64,000 nucleotides of DNA from the NCBI GenBank assembly GCA_905198835.1, contig CAJKDY010000003.1:1-64000 (forward strand), given 5' to 3'. This document shows positions 47,028-57,057 of this stretch, piece after piece. The notes under the pieces are model-generated. The model had not been told where the DNA came from, ran no database searches, and was given only the letters and a program-made list of their open reading frames with translations. How positions within the stretch are numbered: position 1 is the stretch's first letter; each line of letters begins with the position of its first letter. The position numbers were made by a program, and so were the translations under genes. Origin of the DNA: an uncultured Eubacteriales bacterium (GTDB lineage: Bacteria; Bacillota; Clostridia; Oscillospirales; Oscillospiraceae).

Positions 47028-50000
47028 TTACTGCTCACGCTGGCAGAATCGCGTGAGCATGGCCGCAGCCTCAGCGCGGGTGGCCCGGCCAGTGGGGTCG
47101 AGGACGTTGCCGCCCTTGCCGGTGAGGATGCCTTCCTCCACCGCCCAGCGGAGCGCGTCAATGGCCCAGCTTCCGGCTTGGTCAGCGTCGGTAAAGCCGT
47201 CCAGCGTGCCGTGGGTGGCGGGGCTGTTCGCATAGCGGTACAGCATGGCGGCCAACTGCTCTCGGGTAATGGGGTCGTCGGGACCGAAGTTGCCGTTGTC
47301 GTAGCCAATGGCGACATCATGTAGCCGCGCCCAGTAGACTGCCGTTCCATAGTAGGCTTCGGCGTCCACATCGGGGTAGGGGTAGCCCCAATTGGCCTCC
47401 GGCATGGCCGGCTCTCCCGCCAACCGGTAGAGAATGGTGACGATCATGGCCCGGGAGGTAGTCATGGTGGGGGCAAAGGTGGTCTCCCCGGTGCCGTTCA
47501 TCAGGCCCTGCTCTACGATGGCCTTCACGCTGTCATAGAACCAGTCATCGGGCTTCACATCGGCAAAGCTGTCCACGGTAACAGAGGGGATCTCCTTAAA
47601 GGTCACCACCACCTTGTCAGTGCGCTCCAGGCCGGTGAGCTTGCCGTCGGCGGGAACGGGGACTTCCTTGCCGTTGACGGTGACCTTGTCGATCACATAG
47701 CCCTTGTCGGGGGTGATGGTCACGTTACCGCTGCGGTCGGCCTCCACCTTGCCGCCCTGGCCGCTTGTGGAAACGCTGGGCTTGTTGGAGGTGGACGAGC
47801 TGCCGCCGGGGCGGCTGGGCGTGGTGGGTTTGACGGGGGTCACATCCCCGGTGACCGGGTCGATGATCCCGCCGCCGTTGGGCACGGTGACGGTGGTGCC
47901 GTCGGGCCTCTTCACCGTGGAGCCTGCGGGGATTTTGAACTTGCCGTCGTCTGTGGTGGTAATGTCGGCCTCGCCGCCGTCGGGCACAGTGACCTCGGTC
48001 TTGCCGCCGTTGCCGTCGGGAATGGTGACGGTGGAGCCGCCGGGGACGGTGATGGCGCCGTCGCCGCTGACCTTGCCGCCTTCGTCGCCTACGGTGACCT
48101 CCGGGCCGTCCTCCCCGGTCTTAACGGTAGACCCACCGGGAATTTCCAAGCCGCCGCCCTCAGTGGGCTTGACGGCACCGCCGCCGTCGGGGGCGGTGAT
48201 GGTGGTGGAGCCGCCCTCTCCGTCGGGGGTGGTCACGGCGTTGCCGCCGTCGGGCAGGGTGATGTTGCCCTCGCTGTCCACCTTGCCGCCGTCAGGCAGC
48301 TCTACCTTGGCGCCATTGCCGGGATCCACGGTGGAGCCGGGGGGCACGGTGACCTTGCCGGAGTCCGGGTCCACCGTCACGTCGCCGTGATCGCCGGGGG
48401 TGATAGTGGTGGTCGCACCGCCCTCGCCCTCGGGCGGGGTAATGGTCACGTCCCCGGTATCCGGGTCCTTGGACACCGTGCCGCCGCCGGGAATGTCCAC
48501 GGGATTCTCGGGCGTGACCACAGTGCCCTCGGTCTGGGCCGTCCAGGTGGCGTAGAGGGTCATGTCGGCGCTCACCGTATCGGTGTTGAACTTCCAAAGG
48601 GTGTTTCCGTTCTCCTCTGTGACCCAGCCGCCGAAGGTAAAGCCCTCCTTGGCGGGGGTGGCGGGCTTGGTCACCAGTTTGCCCTTGGCCACGGTCTGGG
48701 AGCTGACCGCGCTGCCGCCCTGGGCGTCGAAGGAGACGGTAAAGGTATCGGGGCTGGGCTTCACCACGGTGCGGGTATAGCCGCAGGTGTTACAGATCTT
48801 GTCCTGGTCATCGTCGTAGACATGAGCGGTCTTTTCTCCCGTCCAGCCGCAGAGGCTGCAGGTCTGCCAGTGCTGGTCGGCGTCGGTCTTGACCCAGGTC
48901 TTGGTGTGCTCACCATAGCTGCTCTTTTCGCTGTCCTCGGTGACGCCGCAGACGCCTTCGCCCCGGCACTCATGCCAGTGGTGGGTCTGGCTGGTGGTCC
49001 AATCGCTGGCCCAGATATGCTCATGCACGGGCGGGACGGTGGAGACAAAGGTGGCGGTGACGGTCACATCGGCGTCGGGCATCTGGAAGTTATAGGTCAG
49101 GGTATTCGTACTCCACACGGGGGTAATGGGTCCACCCCCCTCGTAGGTGGCGGCAATGGAGGCCAGCCGGTAGTCCTGGGCGGCCTTTACCGTCAGCCGG
49201 ACCTCAAAGCCCGGCTTGACCCTGGTCCGCACGGCGGACACCGTGCCATGGGTGATACCGGGGTCAATGTTCAACGCCTTGCCGCCCTCGGGCTTGTTGT
49301 CCACCCGGATCTCCCGAGGCAGGCTGGCGTCCAGCTCGTCCTCGGCTTTGTAGCGGAACTGATAGTCACCCTCATCCAGCTCCTCCAGGGTGACGCTGGC
49401 CGTGTCGCTCACATCCTGCCAGTCGGATTCGGGGTCGGTGACCTTGCGCCACTCCATCTTGTCCGCGTCGCCGCTGATGGCGATGGAGCCGGCGACATGC
49501 TCGGGGTCGATGTCGGTGACGGCGAACAGCTCCCGGTCAGGTCGGCGGGGACCCACGTCGCCGCCGGGGGTGACCGCGCCGCCCTGGTCGGGGACGGTGG
49601 TCTCGGTCTTGTTGCCGTCAGGGTCCTCGGTCTCCACCTTGGAGCCGCCGGGGAGGATGAGGTTGCCGCTGTCGTCCAGCTCCACGCCGGTGCCGGCGCC
49701 GTCCTTGCCGATGTCCACATTCCCGTCGCCGTCAGTGGGAGGCTCGGGGACGGTGACGGTGGTAAAGCCGCCCTGGCCGTCGGGAATGGTCAGCGACCCG
49801 TCAGGGTTGTTGACCATGGGCTTGCCGCCGGGGGTCACATCCAGACCGTCGCCGCCGCCGGGAACGTCTACCTCGGTGGTGTTGTCGTCCTTGTCGGTGA
49901 CGGTGACCTTGCCGTCCACGCCCTCGGGGAAGGTGACCACGCCGTCGGGATCCACAGTGCCGCCCTCGCCCTCGGTGATGGTGATGGTGTTGCCGTCCTT

Positions 50001-53000
50001 ATCCACGATGGTGGTGCCCACGGGGGCTTCCACCTTGCCGGAGGGGTCTACCTTGCCCTCGCCGTCGCCGATGGTGATGACGGGGCCCTGGCCGCCCTCG
50101 CCGGGGGTGGTGGTCACTTCCGCGCCGGGGGGCACCACCACCTTGTCCTGACCGCCGTCCTGGCCCTCCTGGATGGTGACGCTGCCGCCGTCCGGGAGGG
50201 TGATGGTGGTCTCGGGGGTGCCGTCGCCGTTTTGGTCGATGGTGACGGTGTTATCCGTCTCGTTTTGGATGACCGTGCCGTCGGGCAGCACGATGGTCTC
50301 TCCGGGCTGAAGCTCATAGTTGGGGACCCGCTCCCAGCGGATCTGAAGCTCCACGTCCCGGTCGGGCATGGTAAATTCGCCGGTCAAAGTCTCCTCGCCG
50401 GGGATGCCCGCCTCGTCCAGCAACGCCCAGCCGCTGAGGGTGTAGCCCGTTCGGGTCAGGCCGGTGGGCAGGGTGAGGACCGTACCCTTGACCACGCTTT
50501 CCTGGGTGGGGGCGGTCTCATTGGTGTAGTCGTCCACGGTGTAGGTCACGCTGTGGGTCACCAGTTTGGGGATGGCCGCGGTGGTGGTGGCGGGGCAGCC
50601 CTCCTCGGTGCAGGCGAAGGTCCGCACGCCGTCAGCGTCGACGGTAGGCTCGGTGGTCACCGTGCCCGTCTCGTCCCAGGTGTGCTCGGCCTCGTCGGCG
50701 CGCTGGTCGCAGCGATAGCACTTATGGTAGTGGACGCCGCCCCCTTCATCCACGTGCCAGGTCTGATCCGTGTCAAAGTCATGGCCCAGGGCGCTGGTCT
50801 CGGTCACCATCTCCAGGCCACAGATCGAGCAGGTGTAGGAGCTGGACCCCGCCTCGGTGCAGGTGGCGTCCACCACGGTGGGTTCGGCGGTATTCCCACT
50901 GTGGTCGCACAAGAGCCAGCGGGGGAAGACAACGCCGTCGTCGTCAAACGCATAGTCGTCGTCGACGGCCAGGTTGCCGTAGTCGTCCCGAAGCAGCCAG
51001 CCTTCAAAGAACTCGCCGGGGCGGGAGTCCTGCTGGGACAGCGTGCCGGCGGTGAGCTTGCCGGTGGTATAGTCGGGATAGTGGACCGCGATGACCTCGT
51101 CGTCATTCTCCGGGTCTACCTGGGTGATCTGATAGAGCCGCAGGACCAGCTCGCCGTCGTCGGTCTTCTCCACCTTGGCGTGGCGGTCCTTGCCGGGGGC
51201 GAAGTAGCTCGCCACGTCAGCCTCGCCCATGTGCTCGGCCCAGCCGGTGGTGACGCTCACCTGCTTGTGGCTTGTGATGTTGACCACCTCGTTGAGGCCG
51301 AAGTTCACCCGCAGGGGCATTTCGGGCTGGGGTAGCGGGGCCTCGATGTGCAGGAAGCCGGGGGTATTGCCCCGGAGCTCGTATTCGTAGCGGCTGTTGC
51401 CGGAGGGGGAGATGTCGGGGGTGGCGTATAGGTGCACCTCGCCGTCGGCAAAGATGGGAGGTTCGTCGCGGGTGCTGGTCAGCTCGCCGCTATAGTAGTT
51501 GAGCACGCCCGTTTCCCCGACCACGATGGGGCTTAGGGAGGCGGAGATACCAGAGCCGTCCTTGCAGTCGCACAGGTTCAGGGTGCCCTCCACCTTGATC
51601 TGGGTGTCGATGAGCTGCTGGCCGTTGAGGCAGAGGTCCACGGTGGCCCCCTCCGGGACGGTAAGGGCGCCGGTGTTCGCCTGGGTCGAGCCGGTGAGGA
51701 AATAGCGCCCGGAGGTCAGGGTTTCGTGCTCCTCCTCCACCCAGGCCCCGGTGGTGGGGATGGGGGCGAAGCCCTCGTCCTCCCCGTCGTGGAAGTGCTT
51801 CTTATAGAGCTGGGCGGTGTAGGTGCCGTAGGGCTTGTCAAACACGCCCCAGACGCCCTGGTCCGCCTGGGCGGCGGTGAAGTGGGCGGAATGGTCCGCG
51901 TCGGCGGCGGTGGTGAAGGTGTAGGGCGAGGTTTCGCTGATCGTCCCGGATTCATAGAGCACGGAATATGTCCCGGTCAGGTCGTCCTGCACCGTGATCA
52001 TCCCGCTGGAATCCGAGGAGAGCCTGCACAGAGAGATGTCGCCGTCGGCGCCTTGGATGCTGGGGCTGCCGCCGAGAACGAGGACGCCGCCGTTTCGGAT
52101 GCCATAGACGCTGCCGGTGATAGTCCCGCCGGACACAGTGGCCGTCTGGGCTTCGTTGTTGTAAATGCCGCCGTAGCCCTTGGTGTTGGAGATGACGCCG
52201 CCGGACACGGTGAGGGCGGCGTTGGTGTTGCGGATGCCGTAGGAGTATGCGCCGTTGACGGTGACGGTCCCGCCGGTCATGTTGACGGTGCATGGATTGC
52301 CGCTAGTGGCATTACCTTCGATACCGGAGGAGTAGTCACCGTTGACGGTGATGGTCCCGCCCGTCATTTCAACGGTGCCACCTGTGGCAACGATCCCGGC
52401 GCTGTCGCTGGTGACAAGGGCGTCGCCGGACACGGTGACGGCGCCCTTTCCATAGTTGTAAAGCCCGCACTGGAAGCCGTAGACGGTGCCGCCGGACACG
52501 TTGACCCGGCTGGCTTCAGAGCTGGAGCTGGAGGTGTTGTTGTAGAGGCCGTACTCCGTGCCGGTGACGGTGCCGCCGGACACGTTGGTGACGCAGCCCG
52601 CGGCAGTGTGGATCCCCTGGGTGCCGGAGATGTCGCCGCCGGTCACGTTGACGGTGGTGCTGTTGCCGTTATTGTAGATGCCGTAGCTGTCGGTGCTGGA
52701 GATGGTACCGCCGGTCACCGTGACCACGTCGTTGGTGCCGGAATTGTAAATGGCATAGGAATTGCTGCCGGTGATGGTGCCGCCGGACACGGTGGTGGAG
52801 CTGTTGCTGCTGAGGTTGCAGATGGCGTTGGAGTAGAGCGAGGAGATGGCGCCGCCGGTCACGGTGAGGATGCCCGAATTTTCGATGGTGTAGCTGTTGC
52901 GGCCGGAGATGGTCCCGCCGGCCACGGTGAGGGTGGCGCCATTCATGATGACGATGACGTTCGACGTTGTGCCGGAGAGGGTCCCGCCGAACACGGTGAC

Positions 53001-56000
53001 GGTGCCGGCGAAGTTGTAGATGTGAGAGCTTCCGCCGGTGATGGTCCCGCCGCCCTGACAGTCGCAGATGTTCAGGACGCCGCCGCTCTGCACGTTGAAC
53101 CTGCTCGAGCCACTGTGGGTCAGTTTGTGGCCGTTGAGACAGAGGTCCACCGTGCCGCCGGAGATCGTGATGGCGGAGCTGAAGGTCAAGTCTTCGGTGA
53201 GGACATAGCTGCCGGGGGACAGCGTGCCCCCGTCCAGCATGGTCTGGGTCAGGGCCGTGTAGGTCACGTCGGCGTGCTCGCCGTCGTGATCGCAGTTCTC
53301 CCCACAGACAGGGTGGGCGTGAACGCCCAGATAGAGCTTGCCGTCCTCTCCGGCGCAGACGCTCTGCCCGGCGGTGTCGGCTGTGAAGTACCGGGCGTAG
53401 GCCCCGCTGCCGTCTGTGCCGATGGCCACGGGGCTGCCTACCGTGGGCTGGGTGGCGAGGTTCCCATCCCCGTCCGTCCCCAGATGGACGCCGATGGGCG
53501 CGGCGGGGGCGAAGCCCTCGGTGATGGTCAGGCTGGCCGAGGCCACGGAGATATTGCCGGGGGTCTTTGCCGCGCCGGTGGTGTTGCCGGTGATGCTGGG
53601 GCTGCCGGAGAGGGTGATGTCGCCGCTGTAGCAGTGAACGCCGCCGGCGCCTGTTTTGGCCCGGTTGTCGGTGATGGAGCCGCCCTCAATGACCACCTTG
53701 CCGCCATCCAGGCAGATGCCGCCGCCGTCGTCGTTGGAGGCGTAGTTATCGTGGATGGAGCCGTCGTGGAGGTAAAATTCGCCGTTGCAGACGTTCACGC
53801 CGCCGCCGCAGCCGTATTCGTTGCAGCAGATCTCGCCGCCGTACATATGGAAGGTGCCCGCCACCCGGACCGCGCCGTAGCCGCCCGTGTTCGTGGCGTT
53901 CTCACCGCCGGCGAGGGCGCCGCCATAGAGGTTGAATTTGCCCCCATTCTCCACCAGCACCAGGCCGCCGATGGAGTCCTGCTGCCTGCTCCGGGTGACC
54001 ACGCCGCCGGAGAGGGTGAGGATGGTGGCGTTGGGAGTGACGAACTGGTAGGCGTTGTGGGTGCCCTTGGAGCCGTTGCAGTCGCAGATGTTCAGCGTGC
54101 CGCCGTCCTCCACCACAAAGGCGCTCGCGTTGTCCTCATCGTAGCCGGTATAAGTCAGCTTGTGGCCGTTGAGGCAGAGGTTCAGCGTTACGCCGGAGGG
54201 GATGATGGTCACCTTGGGGACGGAGGAGACATCCGTGGCGAGGAAGCAGGTCTGGGAGGTGGTGAGCGTGGTGCCCAGCACGGTATCGGCGGCGGCGACG
54301 TTGTTGCCGCTGTCCGCCGTCTGGCCCAGGGCGGAGAAGAGCATGGCCTCGCCGCCCGGCTCGATCGCGTGGGTGTGCTCCAGAGACCAGTGGGCATAGA
54401 GAGGGTGGATGCCAGTCTCGGTGACGATGGAGGAGGCGGTGACCGGAGTGCCGCCGCTGGCGGCGGTATACCAGCCCACGAAGTTGTAGCCGTCCTTGGT
54501 GGGCACAGGCAGAGCACCGTAGGGCTGACCAAAGGTGACGCGCTTGTTCTTGTCGCTGTCGTCCAGAGCGCCGCCATTGGCGTCAAAGGTGACGGTGGAG
54601 GCCATGGCCGTCCACTGGGCGTAGAGGGTGTGGGCGGCGGTCTGGGTGACCTTGGTGGAGGCCGTCACTTGGGTGCCGCCGGTCTGGGCGGTGTACCAGC
54701 CGCCAAAGGTGTAGCCCCTGCGGGTGGGGGTGGGCAGGGTGTCGTAGGTCTGGTCATAGGTGACGGTCTTGGTGGCAGGCTCCACGCTGCCGCCGTTGGG
54801 GTCAAAGGTGACGGCGGGGGCCATGGCCGTCCACTGGGCGTAGAGGGTGTGGGCGGCGGTCTGGGTGACCTTGGTGGAAGCGTCCACCTGGGTGCCGTCG
54901 GTCTGGGCGGTGTACCATCCGTCGAAGGTGTAGCCCGTGCGGGTGGGGGTGGGCAGGTCGCCGTAGGCCTGATCATAGGCGACGGTCTTTCCCGCGTCGC
55001 CGCTGAAAGCACCGCCGGCGGCATTATAGGAGACGGTGCAGGTCTTGGCCGTCCACTGGGCGTAGTAGGTCACGCTGGCGGCGGGGACGGTGCTGGCGGT
55101 GACCTGGCTGCCGCCGGTGGCAGCGGTGGACCAGCCGCTCAGGGTGTAGCCTGTCTTGGTGGATGTGGGAAGAGTGCCCAGCTTGTCCCCGGCGTTCACC
55201 TTCCGGGCCTCCACCGTCGAGCCGCCATTGGCGTTAAAGGTGATCGTGTAGCTGTTCCGGCTCCAGTGGGCGTAGAGGGTGTGGGCGCTGGTGTTTGTCA
55301 CCTTGGTGGAGCTCTCCACCCGGCTACCGCCGCTGGCGGAGGTGTACCAGCCGGTGAAGGTGTAGTTTTGCCGGGTGGGGGTGGGCAGGGCGCCGTAGGC
55401 GCCGCCATAGGTGACGGTCTTGGACTTGTCGCTGTCGGACAGGGCGCTGCCGCCGTTGACGTTCAAGGTGACGGCGGCTGTCTTGACGCTCCAGTGGGCG
55501 TAGAGGGTGTGGTCATCCCCGTTGGCGACCTTGGTGGTACTCTCCACCTTTGTGCCGCCTGCTTGGGCGGTGTACCAGCCGTCAAAGGTATAGCCCGTGC
55601 GGGTGGGGGTGGGCAGGGAGCCGTAGGCCGCGTTATAGGTGACGCCCTTGCTGGACGTGCTCACGCTGCCGCCGTTGGCGTTAAAGGTGACGGTGGGGGT
55701 CTTGGCGGTCCAGTGGGCGTAAAGGGTGTGGTTGTCGGCCTGGGTGACCTTGGTGGTGGGGTCCACCTTGGTGCCGCTGGTGGGGTCGGTGTACCAGCCC
55801 ACAAAGCGATAGCCCGGCAATTCGGGGGTAGGCATGGCGCCGTAGGCCTGGCCGTAGGTGACATCTTTGCTGGTGGACGTCCCCAGGGAGAACCCGCCGC
55901 CGTTGGCTCTAAAGTTCACGGTGAGGGTCTTGGCCGTCCACAGGGCCTTCAGGTCAAGGCCGGAGGAGATGGTGACGGTCCGGCTCGGCCCATAGGTCTC

Positions 56001-57014
56001 GCTGCCGTCCACGTTCTTCCAGCCGGCGAAGTCGTATCCGGTCTTGGTGGGGGCGGAGCGGGTGGTGAAGGAACTGTTGGGGGTATAGAGGATGTAGCCG
56101 TCGCTGGGATCGTACTTGACCCGCTTGGTGACGGTGGTGCTCTTCACCGCGAAGGTGGCGGAACTCTCCACCTGGTGGTGGTAGCTGTTCAGGGCGGAGG
56201 TGGACTTGCACGCGCCCACCCAGTAGGCCAGCTGGCGATCGACCTTCTTGGCGGTGGTCCCAGCATAGTTGTCAAAGGTGACGCGCCAGGTGAAGCTGCC
56301 GCTGCCGCCGTCCTTGTTGTCGTGCTTGATGCGCAGGCCCAGGGAGCCGGGGGACAGGACGGTGTTGTTGCTGGTGTTCAGGCTGGCTGCGCCGATCTTG
56401 CTGGGGTCCAGAAGCTCCAGCCAGTAGTGGACCCCACCCTTGGAGTTGCGCTTATGCCAAAGGGTGATGGTAAAGTCGTAGGTGACGCAGGAGTGGGCGG
56501 GGACCTGGGCCGACAGGGTGAAGGGCATATAGAGGTAGTCGGCTCTCTTGAAGTGGTCGCTCTCCTTGGTGTAGATGGTCAGGCTGCTGCCTGAGGAGCG
56601 CACCTCCACCGTGCCGCCGTCGTAGGAGGCGCGGTTGTGGTCGCCATCGTTGATGCCGAAGGCGTCCCAGTTGTCGCCGTGGTGGCTGCGGCAGGCCCCG
56701 GTGCTGGCCAGGGTGATGCTGAGGGCGGACGTGTCCGCCATCAGCGTGGCGGAGAGGTCGGCATCGTTGGATGCCGGGACCTCCGCTCTGAGGGGGAGCC
56801 CCTCAGCATCGGCGTCCGGGGACGCCGATGGATCCGGCTGCGCCGCCGGACGGCTCAGGGCCGGGGTCTCGGCCCTCTCGCCCGGGGTCACATCCAGCAC
56901 CGGCGTCTCCGGCGTGTCCTGACCGCTTAGGATGGGGGCGGCCAGAGCCGCCGAGGGCAGCAGCCCCAGCAGCATCATCAGTGCAAGAAATAAACTCAAG
57001 ATCCGTTTTTTCAT
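47028..57014 (-). CDS. Giant SLH-domain surface protein with InlB-type and beta-helix repeats
   Basis: 3328 aa. Signal peptide 1-26 (MKKRILSLFLALMMLLGLLPSAALA). A non-repetitive domain (about 85-290) precedes eight InlB B-repeats of about 70 aa (about 300-880; VTFNANGGSVSTSSKGVTYNAAYGSLPTPTRTGYTFDGWYTAQAGG...YAHW). A right-handed beta-helix region rich in 'VTGGTIS...YGIYN' (about 950-1700), two 'C..CG' pairs typical of such proteins, two long 'PGG/PDG' repeat blocks, another InlB unit and three SLH domains at the C-terminus (DVKPDDWFYDSVKAIVEQGLMNG; REQLAAMLYRYA) follow. SLH domains bind pyruvylated wall polymer, so the protein is cell-wall attached. It is a probable adhesin and the last gene of the sigma operon; GGAGG precedes ATG 57014. 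Confidence 0.93.
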   Translation of the reverse strand: MKKRILSLFLALMMLLGLLPSAALAAPILSGQDTPETPVLDVTPGERAETPALSRPAAQPDPSASPDADAEGLPLRAEVPASNDADLSATLMADTSALSITLASTGACRSHHGDNWDAFGINDGDHNRASYDGGTVEVRSSGSSLTIYTKESDHFKRADYLYMPFTLSAQVPAHSCVTYDFTITLWHKRNSKGGVHYWLELLDPSKIGAASLNTSNNTVLSPGSLGLRIKHDNKDGGSGSFTWRVTFDNYAGTTAKKVDRQLAYWVGACKSTSALNSYHHQVESSATFAVKSTTVTKRVKYDPSDGYILYTPNSSFTTRSAPTKTGYDFAGWKNVDGSETYGPSRTVTISSGLDLKALWTAKTLTVNFRANGGGFSLGTSTSKDVTYGQAYGAMPTPELPGYRFVGWYTDPTSGTKVDPTTKVTQADNHTLYAHWTAKTPTVTFNANGGSVSTSSKGVTYNAAYGSLPTPTRTGYTFDGWYTAQAGGTKVESTTKVANGDDHTLYAHWSVKTAAVTLNVNGGSALSDSDKSKTVTYGGAYGALPTPTRQNYTFTGWYTSASGGSRVESSTKVTNTSAHTLYAHWSRNSYTITFNANGGSTVEARKVNAGDKLGTLPTSTKTGYTLSGWSTAATGGSQVTASTVPAASVTYYAQWTAKTCTVSYNAAGGAFSGDAGKTVAYDQAYGDLPTPTRTGYTFDGWYTAQTDGTQVDASTKVTQTAAHTLYAQWTAMAPAVTFDPNGGSVEPATKTVTYDQTYDTLPTPTRRGYTFGGWYTAQTGGTQVTASTKVTQTAAHTLYAQWTAMASTVTFDANGGALDDSDKNKRVTFGQPYGALPVPTKDGYNFVGWYTAASGGTPVTASSIVTETGIHPLYAHWSLEHTHAIEPGGEAMLFSALGQTADSGNNVAAADTVLGTTLTTSQTCFLATDVSSVPKVTIIPSGVTLNLCLNGHKLTYTGYDEDNASAFVVEDGGTLNICDCNGSKGTHNAYQFVTPNATILTLSGGVVTRSRQQDSIGGLVLVENGGKFNLYGGALAGGENATNTGGYGAVRVAGTFHMYGGEICCNEYGCGGGVNVCNGEFYLHDGSIHDNYASNDDGGGICLDGGKVVIEGGSITDNRAKTGAGGVHCYSGDITLSGSPSITGNTTGAAKTPGNISVASASLTITEGFAPAAPIGVHLGTDGDGNLATQPTVGSPVAIGTDGSGAYARYFTADTAGQSVCAGEDGKLYLGVHAHPVCGENCDHDGEHADVTYTALTQTMLDGGTLSPGSYVLTEDLTFSSAITISGGTVDLCLNGHKLTHSGSSRFNVQSGGVLNICDCQGGGTITGGSSHIYNFAGTVTVFGGTLSGTTSNVIVIMNGATLTVAGGTISGRNSYTIENSGILTVTGGAISSLYSNAICNLSSNSSTTVSGGTITGSNSYAIYNSGTNDVVTVTGGTISSTDSYGIYNNGNSTTVNVTGGDISGTQGIHTAAGCVTNVSGGTVTGTEYGLYNNTSSSSSEASRVNVSGGTVYGFQCGLYNYGKGAVTVSGDALVTSDSAGIVATGGTVEMTGGTITVNGDYSSGIEGNATSGNPCTVNMTGGTVTVNGAYSYGIRNTNAALTVSGGVISNTKGYGGIYNNEAQTATVSGGTITGSVYGIRNGGVLVLGGSPSIQGADGDISLCRLSSDSSGMITVQDDLTGTYSVLYESGTISETSPYTFTTAADADHSAHFTAAQADQGVWGVFDKPYGTYTAQLYKKHFHDGEDEGFAPIPTTGAWVEEEHETLTSGRYFLTGSTQANTGALTVPEGATVDLCLNGQQLIDTQIKVEGTLNLCDCKDGSGISASLSPIVVGETGVLNYYSGELTSTRDEPPIFADGEVHLYATPDISPSGNSRYEYELRGNTPGFLHIEAPLPQPEMPLRVNFGLNEVVNITSHKQVSVTTGWAEHMGEADVASYFAPGKDRHAKVEKTDDGELVLRLYQITQVDPENDDEVIAVHYPDYTTGKLTAGTLSQQDSRPGEFFEGWLLRDDYGNLAVDDDYAFDDDGVVFPRWLLCDHSGNTAEPTVVDATCTEAGSSSYTCSICGLEMVTETSALGHDFDTDQTWHVDEGGGVHYHKCYRCDQRADEAEHTWDETGTVTTEPTVDADGVRTFACTEEGCPATTTAAIPKLVTHSVTYTVDDYTNETAPTQESVVKGTVLTLPTGLTRTGYTLSGWALLDEAGIPGEETLTGEFTMPDRDVELQIRWERVPNYELQPGETIVLPDGTVIQNETDNTVTIDQNGDGTPETTITLPDGGSVTIQEGQDGGQDKVVVPPGAEVTTTPGEGGQGPVITIGDGEGKVDPSGKVEAPVGTTIVDKDGNTITITEGEGGTVDPDGVVTFPEGVDGKVTVTDKDDNTTEVDVPGGGDGLDVTPGGKPMVNNPDGSLTIPDGQGGFTTVTVPEPPTDGDGNVDIGKDGAGTGVELDDSGNLILPGGSKVETEDPDGNKTETTVPDQGGAVTPGGDVGPRRPDRELFAVTDIDPEHVAGSIAISGDADKMEWRKVTDPESDWQDVSDTASVTLEELDEGDYQFRYKAEDELDASLPREIRVDNKPEGGKALNIDPGITHGTVSAVRTRVKPGFEVRLTVKAAQDYRLASIAATYEGGGPITPVWSTNTLTYNFQMPDADVTVTATFVSTVPPVHEHIWASDWTTSQTHHWHECRGEGVCGVTEDSEKSSYGEHTKTWVKTDADQHWQTCSLCGWTGEKTAHVYDDDQDKICNTCGYTRTVVKPSPDTFTVSFDAQGGSAVSSQTVAKGKLVTKPATPAKEGFTFGGWVTEENGNTLWKFNTDTVSADMTLYATWTAQTEGTVVTPENPVDIPGGGTVSKDPDTGDVTITPPEGEGGATTTITPGDHGDVTVDPDSGKVTVPPGSTVDPGNGAKVELPDGGKVDSEGNITLPDGGNAVTTPDGEGGSTTITAPDGGGAVKPTEGGGLEIPGGSTVKTGEDGPEVTVGDEGGKVSGDGAITVPGGSTVTIPDGNGGKTEVTVPDGGEADITTTDDGKFKIPAGSTVKRPDGTTVTVPNGGGIIDPVTGDVTPVKPTTPSRPGGSSSTSNKPSVSTSGQGGKVEADRSGNVTITPDKGYVIDKVTVNGKEVPVPADGKLTGLERTDKVVVTFKEIPSVTVDSFADVKPDDWFYDSVKAIVEQGLMNGTGETTFAPTMTTSRAMIVTILYRLAGEPAMPEANWGYPYPDVDAEAYYGTAVYWARLHDVAIGYDNGNFGPDDPITREQLAAMLYRYANSPATHGTLDGFTDADQAGSWAIDALRWAVEEGILTGKGGNVLDPTGRATRAEAAAMLTRFCQREQ

Positions 57015-57057
57015 GGTTCTCTCCTCCGCTTTCTAAAGGCTCTATGTTATCCGCGCG

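Noticed and set aside
48387..51335. A 982-aa plus-strand frame
   Set aside because: Same reason: the shadow of the PGG/PDG repeat blocks in the giant gene.
51726..56594. A 1622-aa open frame on the plus strand
   Set aside because: It is antisense to the giant surface protein, is Gly/Ala/Val-rich without any domain and comes from the codon bias of the real minus-strand gene.
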